The position numbers were made by a program, and so were the translations under genes. 11,707 nt of DNA, from assembly GCA_017396055.1 (NCBI GenBank), contig JAFQND010000043.1:1-11707 (forward strand), written 5' to 3'. This DNA is from Oscillospiraceae bacterium. GTDB taxonomy: Bacteria > Bacillota > Clostridia > Oscillospirales > Ruminococcaceae. Position 1 is the stretch's first letter. Each line of letters begins with the position of its first letter. This document shows positions 1-5,714 of this stretch, in pieces. The notes beneath the pieces were generated by a model that worked only from the letters and a program-made list of their open reading frames with translations, was not told the origin of the DNA and made no database searches.

Positions 1-393
1 ACCGGTCACGGCGTCGGCTATCTGCTGGGTGTTCATGAAGCTCCCAACGGTTTCCGCTGGAAGATCGTCCCCGAGCGCAACGACAGCGCCATCCTCGAGC
101 CCGGCATGGTCACCACCGATGAACCCGGTGTTTACATCGAAGGAAGCCACGGCATCCGTACCGAGAACGAGTTGCTCTGTGTCGCAGGCGAAAAGAACGA
201 ATACGGTCAGTTCCTTCACTTCGAAAGCCTGACCTTTGCTCCCATCGATCTGGACGCCATCGTTCCCGAGCAGATGACTCTGAAAGAAAAAGACTGGCTC
301 AACGCCTATCACGCCGAAGTCTTTGAAAAGATCTCTCCCTATCTGAACGAAGAAGAGACCGAATGGCTGAAAAAATACACCAGAGCGATCTGA
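1..393 (+). CDS. Aminopeptidase P family (M24) Xaa-Pro aminopeptidase, C-terminal part
   Basis: Partial gene; its 5' part lies left of the window and 130 residues remain before the TGA at 391-393. The visible piece is the end of the pita-bread M24 fold, a two-metal peptidase that removes an N-terminal residue preceding proline. The metal-ligand motifs are present: TGHGVG (His3 of the fragment), TDEPG (Glu41) and GIRTENE (Glu55). VHE (His13) matches the substrate-stabilising histidine. After residue 70 comes the extra C-terminal domain typical of the long three-domain enzymes (about 590 residues), with FESLTFAPIDLDAI, then WLNAYHAEVFEK and a final WLKKYT. This domain separates it from short PepQ/PepP prolidases. 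It probably acts in the cytoplasm in peptide turnover. Nothing looks broken; it ends at a strong terminator. The family call is secure, but the substrate is assigned by family only. Confidence 0.93.
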   Translation, partial: TGHGVGYLLGVHEAPNGFRWKIVPERNDSAILEPGMVTTDEPGVYIEGSHGIRTENELLCVAGEKNEYGQFLHFESLTFAPIDLDAIVPEQMTLKEKDWLNAYHAEVFEKISPYLNEEETEWLKKYTRAI

Positions 394-400
394 TGAAAAC

Positions 401-430
401 AAAAACCGTCCCTTTCCGGGACGGTTTTTT
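401..430. terminator. Bidirectional intrinsic terminator
   Basis: A perfect 12-bp stem (401-412 with 418-429) encloses the five-base loop TTTCC. The plus side ends in a T run and the minus side in T5-G-T4. It starts 7 bases after the aminopeptidase stop and lies 10 bases beyond the metallophosphoesterase stop, so it serves both converging genes. Confidence 0.92.
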
Positions 431-439
431 CTTTGCGTA

Positions 440-1522
440 TCATCCGTTGAAAATGACTTTTCCGTGGATATAGTCATAGCAAAGCGTGCGCTTGATACGA
501 AGATAGTGGTCGGCATTGTCACCCACCCGCACCAGTTTGAAGATGCCGCGGTTCACGTCGACGGATACGACGTTGAAGCAGTCATAGGTCCTTGTACCGC
601 GGACCCGTTTGCCGTCGCACCAGCCTGCCCAGTCAGCAGCACATTCCACGATCGTATTCAATACGCCGTTATCGGTAAAGCCGAAATTATCCGCATGGTT
701 ATGTCCGACCAGATTGGTGATATGAATGCCGCCTTTTGCCTTAAACTCCGCAATGACCGCATCAAAGACATGGGTATCATTGGGCTCGGTCACATTGAGC
801 GACTGGAAAGTCACGTCAAATTTATCCGTGATCTGTGCGCTGGGTTCATGCATCGCGGTCAGCAGATGCATTCCCTTTTCTCTGGTATCGTCCAGAATTC
901 TCTTCAGCCACTCGACCTGTTCTTCCAGATCGTAATAAAGATTCAGAACGACCAGACGGATATTGGATTCGGGGAAATCCCGGTAATAGGTCATCGAATA
1001 TTCGCCGGGCATAAAGACCGCACCCCAGTTTTCAGTGTGGCCAAAAAGCTGCCGGTGAGGGATATCCGGACCTTCCATTTTGCCGGTATGACCAGAAACG
1101 GTGTCGTGATTTCCAACACAGTTCAGAATCGGACGGACACAGGGTTCGCCCTCAACATAACAATCGTGAAATTCTTCCTGAATACCGCCGCAGTAATCGC
1201 CGGTGTGCAGACCGAAGGAGATGTAATCCTTGTAGTGATTGACATACTCCACCATGCGGTTCCAGGCTTCCAGATTGGCATGAAGGTCGGAGAGATGCAC
1301 GAACTGCAGAATATCATAATCGTTGCCGAGAAACTCGGTACGCAGTGCCGATGCCTGGATGACAAAGGGCTCCACATCCTTGTTCAGCGAAAGAATGCTC
1401 TCGATGGGTGGGAGCTTCTCGTCGGTATGCTCACACCAATAAACCGGGTCATAAGGTTTGATCGTAAGGCTGTCGTAATACTGACACAGTTTTCCCATGT
1501 CGCGTTCCTGATGGATGGACAT
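440..1522 (-). CDS. Calcineurin-like metallophosphoesterase
   Basis: Protein of 360 residues, last gene of the minus-strand operon. The two-metal phosphoesterase motifs occur in the usual order: SDLHAN (78-83), GDYCG (108-112), GNHD (137-140), a lone His in MHEPS (225) and GHNH (273-276). The core is therefore complete and should be active on a phosphomonoester, phosphodiester or pyrophosphate bond. About 70 residues precede the first motif and are not recognised. About 80 follow the last; they are rich in aromatic and basic residues and may form a cap. No signal peptide or membrane segment is visible, so the protein is probably cytoplasmic. The start at 1522 is supported by AGAAGGGA (1533-1540) ten bases upstream; an in-frame Met at residue 9 is the alternative. 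It lies 50 bases after the glycosidase-like gene with no terminator between them. The substrate cannot be read from sequence; context suggests a phosphorylated or nucleotide-linked sugar. Confidence 0.9.
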   Translation of the reverse strand: MSIHQERDMGKLCQYYDSLTIKPYDPVYWCEHTDEKLPPIESILSLNKDVEPFVIQASALRTEFLGNDYDILQFVHLSDLHANLEAWNRMVEYVNHYKDYISFGLHTGDYCGGIQEEFHDCYVEGEPCVRPILNCVGNHDTVSGHTGKMEGPDIPHRQLFGHTENWGAVFMPGEYSMTYYRDFPESNIRLVVLNLYYDLEEQVEWLKRILDDTREKGMHLLTAMHEPSAQITDKFDVTFQSLNVTEPNDTHVFDAVIAEFKAKGGIHITNLVGHNHADNFGFTDNGVLNTIVECAADWAGWCDGKRVRGTRTYDCFNVVSVDVNRGIFKLVRVGDNADHYLRIKRTLCYDYIHGKVIFNG

Positions 1523-1572
1523 ATGCTTATTATCCCTTCTTTTATGTTTCGTGACAGCAATCTGCCGGAGTA

Positions 1573-2913
1573 TCAGGCTTCTACCGGAGCAATCTCGGTG
1601 GAAGGGATCACATCCTTCTCCAGATAATACTCGATAATGGACGGCTCGTCTGCAGCAGGCTCAACGCGGTAAAGTTCCATTCCGCCCTCGATAAAATGCG
1701 CGGTAAATTCGGTCACATTGTCACAGAGGATGCTCTGTTCACCTGTTTCCCGGCTGACTTCATACACACGCGAGGGCTGTCTGAAGGTGATGGTAATATC
1801 TTTTTCTTCAAGATAATCACGGTTGAGCACCATCAGATAATCGTTTCCGTATCCGTCGGTCAGCTCAGAAACAGAAGTGCGGTAAGGCAGTTTTCCCGCA
1901 AGCAGCTTGCTCTCGCTCATGGAAGTGCGCAGTTCTTCCATATACGGACAATCCGGCAGCAGCGAATCGTCATGAATAACATGGGTACATTCCAGTGCCA
2001 TCAGCGTTCTGCCAAGTTCAGCGAGCTCTGCGTGGATCTGCTTCTGGTCTTCAAAGAACACGCCGTGACCGCCGTCGGCGGGGTCAACAACACATTCCCA
2101 TGCGGTGTAGTGCTGAAGGCCTTTGACGCCGTAAAGAAGCGCCGCGTGCATCATCAGGCGGATCATCGGGAAGATATAGAACTCTTCATAATGCAGATTC
2201 TGTCCCTGATAATAGAACCAGAAGGGGATATTACGTTTTTTGCACGCTCTGCGGACATACTCCAGGTCGCACCACATCAGCGACTCATCCAGCTGACGGG
2301 TCTTGTCATGCTCCTTCATGCCCACCGGATAATAGTCGAACGACATGATGGGCGGGTCGATGATGTCCATGAAATTATCGATGTATTTGCTGTAGTTGCC
2401 GTCTTTCCACAGAAAACGGGGATTATAGCTGGGATTGGCAACGGTAAAAGGAAGTGCGGATGGTCTTTCCCGCTCGCAGAGATCCATCATCCGGCGGGTC
2501 GTATGCATCTGTTCGATCGTCGTGGGTTCGTCCCAGATATAATAGCCGACGACCGATTTCCACCGGCGCATCTCCTCCATCGAGGCGAGCAGGTCATTGG
2601 TCTTACAGAAAACATTCTTCGGTCCCATACCGCCATATCGCTTCAGATTCTGATAGATGATGCCGATGCCCAGCTGCTCGCACATCTGTACGGCAGCCTT
2701 GGCCCGCTCAGGGCTTGCCCAGCCAAGCTCCAGAAGGTTGAAACCCGCATTGTAACAGGTCCTGACCGATCGGCGCATGATCTCGTTGTTTTCTTCGCTT
2801 TCATCGTCCAGCTTCAGAAGGCCGGGAGAAAAGGTCGACAGTACAAAATTATCCTGAGACCAGATTCTTCTGGGATTGGAAAGAGGAAATCTCGCAAGAA
2901 GTTTCTTTTTCAT
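1573..2913 (-). CDS. Cytoplasmic TIM-barrel glycoside hydrolase-like protein
   Basis: Protein of 446 residues from the ATG at 2913. The sequence reads as a (beta/alpha)8 glycosidase-like barrel followed by a small beta domain. Features are NAGFNLLELGWASPE (55-69), GYYIWDEPT (123-131) with Glu129 at an acid/base-like position after strand 4, FDYYPVG (192-198), WFYYQGQ (232-238) and HYTAWE (268-273), where Glu273 is a candidate nucleophile. From about residue 350 a beta-rich tail with YLMVLNRDY resembles the C-terminal sandwich of retaining glycosidases. I cannot assign a GH family number; catalytic activity is inferred. There is no signal peptide, so any substrate would already be inside the cell. 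The frame stays open upstream to a Met at 2970, but that start would overlap the preceding gene and lacks a good ribosome site. The gene lies 41 bases downstream of the oxidoreductase gene. Confidence 0.75.
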   Translation of the reverse strand: MKKKLLARFPLSNPRRIWSQDNFVLSTFSPGLLKLDDESEENNEIMRRSVRTCYNAGFNLLELGWASPERAKAAVQMCEQLGIGIIYQNLKRYGGMGPKNVFCKTNDLLASMEEMRRWKSVVGYYIWDEPTTIEQMHTTRRMMDLCERERPSALPFTVANPSYNPRFLWKDGNYSKYIDNFMDIIDPPIMSFDYYPVGMKEHDKTRQLDESLMWCDLEYVRRACKKRNIPFWFYYQGQNLHYEEFYIFPMIRLMMHAALLYGVKGLQHYTAWECVVDPADGGHGVFFEDQKQIHAELAELGRTLMALECTHVIHDDSLLPDCPYMEELRTSMSESKLLAGKLPYRTSVSELTDGYGNDYLMVLNRDYLEEKDITITFRQPSRVYEVSRETGEQSILCDNVTEFTAHFIEGGMELYRVEPAADEPSIIEYYLEKDVIPSTEIAPVEA

Positions 2914-2921
2914 GATAATAA

Positions 2922-2928
2922 CTCCTTT
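2922..2928 (-). promoter_or_regulatory. Ribosome binding site deciding the start at 2913
   Basis: The minus strand reads AAAGGAG eight bases before the ATG at 2911-2913. This favours that Met over the in-frame Met 57 bases upstream, which would lie inside the end of the oxidoreductase gene. Confidence 0.85.
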
Positions 2929-2954
2929 ATTTTCCTGCAGCATCGTCTGTAAGA

Positions 2955-3782
2955 TCAGACTTCGACCCACACACCGGGAGTTTCAAGCGCTTTCAGACCG
3001 GCCTCACGAACAGCCATAATGTTCACTGTTTCGGCATGGGCAACGGGTGCTTTGCCGGTACGGAAAAACTCCACCAGTGCCACGATAAAATCATGGAAGA
3101 AATCAGACTTCACTTCGATCATTCTGCTTTCGCCTTTGCAGTGAAGGTTGCAGAGGAAAGGTGCACCGTACACATAGCCTGAGATGCTGCCGGCTCTGCC
3201 GTCGGCAAAATCAACGGTCAGCTGATACCATCCTTCGGCAGTCATGGCCATGACCCGTTTTGCAGAGGTACCCATCAGCATCATCAGCGGTTCCAGCTGA
3301 TGGATCGAATAGATCTCAAAATCGTTGGGGCCCCAGAAGCTGGCAGCCAGCAGGTCTTTTCCGGCATCTTTATACTCGGCCGCATATCGCAGTGCCGAGG
3401 TGGACCAGCAAGGTGTGCCAGATTCTTCGGCGATGGCAAAAATACGCTCAGCAGAAGCTTTGTCGGGCGCAAAGGTCTTGTCCACATAACAGGGCTTTCC
3501 GGAACGCAGAGGCAGCTGACAGAGCTCCTCATGGAACTCACAGTTATCGGGAGAAAGCACGACCAGGCAATCGCTCTTTTCGATCAGTTCTTCCATGGTG
3601 GCGCACTGCTTCACACCGAACTTTTCGCACCAGGCGGCAGTGGTCAGACCGCCTTTGGGGCTGTCGATCTTTGCCCAGGCATAGGCCACTTCGATCTCAC
3701 CGTCTGATGCTTCTTTGATCCACTGGGGATAGTTATTGGCGTGCCATTCGTCGATATAATAATCGATAAATCCAAGTTTCAT
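2955..3782 (-). CDS. Atypical Gfo/Idh/MocA-family oxidoreductase
   Basis: Protein of 275 residues, shorter than the usual 330-400 of the family. The Rossmann half carries LVVLSPDN (73-80) and GKPCYVDKTFAPD (95-107), the counterpart of the family's EKP segment, with Lys102 as the likely catalytic lysine. The C-terminal half contains a beta-sheet domain with IHQLEP (160-165), where His161 fits the second conserved active-site position, and VDFADGRAGSISG (190-202). The odd feature is the N-terminus: where GxGxxG nucleotide binding is expected it reads IDYYIDEWH (6-14). Dinucleotide binding may be altered or lost. Family members oxidise or reduce sugars, inositols and similar polyols with NAD(P). 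The start at 3782 has GAGG overlapping the stop of the upstream gene (10-base gap), which points to translational coupling. It is a cytoplasmic protein in the middle of the operon. The fold call is good; the reaction is unknown. Confidence 0.8.
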   Translation of the reverse strand: MKLGFIDYYIDEWHANNYPQWIKEASDGEIEVAYAWAKIDSPKGGLTTAAWCEKFGVKQCATMEELIEKSDCLVVLSPDNCEFHEELCQLPLRSGKPCYVDKTFAPDKASAERIFAIAEESGTPCWSTSALRYAAEYKDAGKDLLAASFWGPNDFEIYSIHQLEPLMMLMGTSAKRVMAMTAEGWYQLTVDFADGRAGSISGYVYGAPFLCNLHCKGESRMIEVKSDFFHDFIVALVEFFRTGKAPVAHAETVNIMAVREAGLKALETPGVWVEV

Positions 3783-3792
3783 GGCCTAATCC

Positions 3793-5112
3793 TCACTTCT
3801 TCATCAATTCAATAGTCTGTCTGACAAGATCATCCACATTCACGTCGTTGAAATCCTGGATAGAAGTCAGAAGTTTTCCGCCAAAGGGCTCGACCCAGTC
3901 ATCCGGGATGCCGCCGTTGCGCATGCCAAGAATAGAACCTACGGTAGCACCGTTGCAGTCGGTATCAAAGGCAGACTGTACAGCAAGACAGATGCTCTTG
4001 CCAAAATCGCCGCCGCCCGTAAGCAGCGCCATGGTCACGATCATTGCGTTGGAAATGGTATGGCACCAGCCGTGGGAAGTATTCTCGTCCCAGCATTCAT
4101 GGATCTTTTCGATGATCTCTTCGCCGGTCAGACCTTCTCTGTACCAGCGGATGACCTTTTCAACATCTTCGCGCAGGCGGCATTTTTCGGGGATCTCATC
4201 CAGACCGGCTTCGATGATCGTCATGATATCATCTGTAACAGCAGCCGCAGCGATCATGGCAGTGCAGAACATCTCACCATAAATACCGTTCTTCACATGA
4301 GAGATGGACGCATCCCGCAGTGCCATTTCAGCGGCGGTCTTGGGATCGCCGGGACAGATATAACCGAAGAAATCACCCCGGATCTGGGCGCCGATCCACT
4401 CGCGGTAAGGGTTGAGATGGGTGGCGGTATAAGGAGGCAGCAATCCCATGGCAGCATTGCGATAGGCTACCCGCTCAGCAGTGCAGAGCGCAAGATAAGG
4501 AATATCCCTCATCCAGCCTTCCATGACATCGTCGGCGGTGAAGTCCCGACCGCATTTCTGAACCAGTTTCAGGGCAAAGACGGTATAGTTGGTATCATCA
4601 TCCTCCGGAGCCTTGCCGTCGATGGTGTCCACCCAGCAGCGATTGATCCAGAGGCTGCCCAGTTCCTTTTCCAGTTCAGGGGTGAACTCGCTTCTGCGGA
4701 CATAGCGCTTCATGGGATAGTTATCGGTCGCTTTAAGCATGGTATACAGCAGCGGACGACGCATACCCTCCATGGGTTTTCCGAGCAGACAGCCGGCAAT
4801 ACGGCCCAGCCACGCTCCCCGGAGCTTTGCCTCATCCGGTGCGGCAGGAGTCAGCTGATGGCGTCTTTCTCCCAGGCAGTCCACGATCGAGCCAAGATCG
4901 GACGGTTCCATATAGGGATAGTCCTTCCGGATGCGCTGGTGGTGCATCTCTTCGGCGGTGATTCGGGCGAGATCCTCCATCTCTTTTCCGTTCTTTGCGA
5001 TCTCTTCACAGATGGTACGAAATCTTTCTACATTCAGACCCTCTTCCATACACTGGGTCCATTCGGTCATCATTTCGGGAGCAAGATAAATCCAGGGCTG
5101 ATTGTTCAGCAT
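3793..5112 (-). CDS. ADP-ribosylglycohydrolase-fold (DraG/ARH-like) protein
   Basis: Protein of 439 residues, first gene of the operon. The all-helical DraG/ARH fold is indicated by GAWLGRIAGCLLGKPMEG (99-116), EDDDT (170-174), GDPKTAAEMALRDASISH (255-272) and FDTDCNGATVGSILG (382-396). The aspartates at 171-173 and at 383 and 385 match the metal-binding sets of the family. The classical GDA of the first motif is GCL here, so this belongs to a divergent subgroup. Roughly the first 90 residues are an added helical region. Known members remove ADP-ribose from proteins or cleave related N- or O-glycosidic bonds; in a sugar-type operon the substrate may be a small glycoside. The start is chosen at 5112, with AAAGGA nine bases upstream. 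A Met six codons earlier (5130), with GAGG five bases ahead of it, is a real alternative. The frame remains open to 5169 without a better start. Confidence 0.85.
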   Translation of the reverse strand: MLNNQPWIYLAPEMMTEWTQCMEEGLNVERFRTICEEIAKNGKEMEDLARITAEEMHHQRIRKDYPYMEPSDLGSIVDCLGERRHQLTPAAPDEAKLRGAWLGRIAGCLLGKPMEGMRRPLLYTMLKATDNYPMKRYVRRSEFTPELEKELGSLWINRCWVDTIDGKAPEDDDTNYTVFALKLVQKCGRDFTADDVMEGWMRDIPYLALCTAERVAYRNAAMGLLPPYTATHLNPYREWIGAQIRGDFFGYICPGDPKTAAEMALRDASISHVKNGIYGEMFCTAMIAAAAVTDDIMTIIEAGLDEIPEKCRLREDVEKVIRWYREGLTGEEIIEKIHECWDENTSHGWCHTISNAMIVTMALLTGGGDFGKSICLAVQSAFDTDCNGATVGSILGMRNGGIPDDWVEPFGGKLLTSIQDFNDVNVDDLVRQTIELMKK

Positions 5113-5121
5113 ACAGTCACA

Positions 5122-5127
5122 TCCTTT
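5122..5127 (-). promoter_or_regulatory. Ribosome binding site favouring the start at 5112
   Basis: AAAGGA on the minus strand lies nine bases before the ATG at 5110-5112. A competing GAGG (5136-5139) precedes the ATG at 5128-5130. If the proposed promoter is right, transcription starts near 5134, which would leave the competing site outside the mRNA. Confidence 0.55.
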
Positions 5128-5140
5128 CATCGTTACCTCA

Positions 5141-5169
5141 AGACTAGCACAAAACTCACCGGTTGGCAA
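5141..5169 (-). promoter_or_regulatory. Possible promoter of the four-gene minus-strand operon
   Basis: On the minus strand TTGCCA (5164-5169) is followed after 17 bases by TAGTCT (5141-5146), which is preceded by TGC as an extended -10. The -10 match is only fair (3 of 6), so this is tentative; no better pair was seen in the divergent gap. Confidence 0.35.
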
Positions 5170-5216
5170 GCCATTTTGCAGTCAAAAATTAAAGCAATAA
5201 TTCTTCATCTTCCACC

Positions 5217-5245
5217 TTGCATTTTGACATTTAATATGATATACT
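5217..5245 (+). promoter_or_regulatory. Promoter of the DUF1508 gene
   Basis: TATACT (5240-5245) is preceded by TGA (extended -10), with TTGCAT (5217-5222) 17 bases upstream. A perfect TTGACA also sits at 5224-5229 but would need a 19-base spacer to TTTAAT (5249-5254). Either arrangement gives a leader of roughly 40 bases. Confidence 0.65.
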
Positions 5246-5296
5246 GACTTTAATCGGAGCAATATTCCATAATTTTTTCTTTCGGAGGTACTAAAA

Positions 5297-5665
5297 ATGG
5301 GTAAATTCGTTGTAAAAAAAGTAAACACCGGTATCAAATTTAACCTGCTCGCCACCAATGGCCAGGTTATCGCCACTTCTGAAGTCTATACCACCGCTGC
5401 TGCCTGCAAGAACGGTATCGCAAGCGTTGCCAAGAACGCTCCCGCTGCCAACGTGGAAGACCAGACTGTCGAAGGCTACACCGCTGTTGCTCATCCCAAG
5501 TTTGAGATCTACACTGACAAAGCCGGTGAGTTCCGCTTCCGTCTGAAGGCTACCAACGGCCAGGTCATCGCTGTTTCCGAAGGCTACAAGACCCATGCAA
5601 GCTGTGTAAACGGCGTTGAGTCCGTCAAGAAGAACGCTGTCGACGCTGAAATCGTTGAGGAATAA
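5297..5665 (+). CDS. Tandem DUF1508 (YegP-like) domain protein
   Basis: Small protein of 122 residues made of two copies of the DUF1508/UPF0339 motif. Copy one runs at about 13-48 (KFNLLATNGQVIATSE, then CKNGIASVAKNA); copy two at about 79-114 (RFRLKATNGQVIAVSE, then CVNGVESVKKNA). Proteins of this type, such as E. coli YegP, are small two-repeat beta/alpha proteins of uncertain function. There is no signal peptide, so it is probably cytoplasmic. GGAGGT (5284-5289) lies seven bases before the ATG. Codon choice is strongly biased (AAG/AAC/GTC/GCT-type codons, few rare ones), more than in its neighbours. With the near-consensus promoter and clean terminator this suggests an abundant protein expressed from a single-gene transcript. 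It diverges from the degradation operon and converges on the MFS-GH2 gene. Function unknown; domain call very secure. Confidence 0.92.
   Translation: MGKFVVKKVNTGIKFNLLATNGQVIATSEVYTTAAACKNGIASVAKNAPAANVEDQTVEGYTAVAHPKFEIYTDKAGEFRFRLKATNGQVIAVSEGYKTHASCVNGVESVKKNAVDAEIVEE
5351..5572 (+). repeat. Diverged direct repeat within the DUF1508 gene
   Basis: The 24-base segments at 5351-5374 and 5549-5572, 198 bases (66 codons) apart, match at 20 positions. All four differences are third-position silent changes. They encode the same ATNGQVIA core in each domain copy. The internal duplication is therefore visible in DNA, kept either by protein selection or by gene conversion. Confidence 0.75.
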
Positions 5666-5677
5666 TCTCTGACGCAT

Positions 5678-5711
5678 AAAAACCGCCTGCTCTTCTGAGC
5701 GGGCGGTTTTC
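5678..5711. terminator. Bidirectional intrinsic terminator
   Basis: A stem of about 14 pairs, including AACCGCCTGCTC (5681-5692) with GAGCGGGCGGTT (5697-5708) and one G-T pair, closes over TTCT. T-rich tracts follow on the plus side, and an A/T tract serves the minus side. It lies 12 bases after the DUF1508 stop and just beyond the end of the MFS-GH2 gene. Confidence 0.9.
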
Positions 5712-5714
5712 TTT

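Noticed and set aside
464..1627. Long plus-strand open frame antisense to the metallophosphoesterase
   Set aside because: Its protein has no recognisable motif, while the opposite strand has all five phosphoesterase motifs and a ribosome site. It is a by-product of codon bias.
1696..2952. Plus-strand open frame antisense to the glycosidase-like gene
   Set aside because: No ribosome site and low-complexity composition; the minus-strand frame has coherent barrel motifs and operon spacing.
4060..5247. Plus-strand open frame antisense to the ARH-fold gene
   Set aside because: It would run through the divergent promoter region and shows no domain; the minus strand has clear metal-binding motifs.
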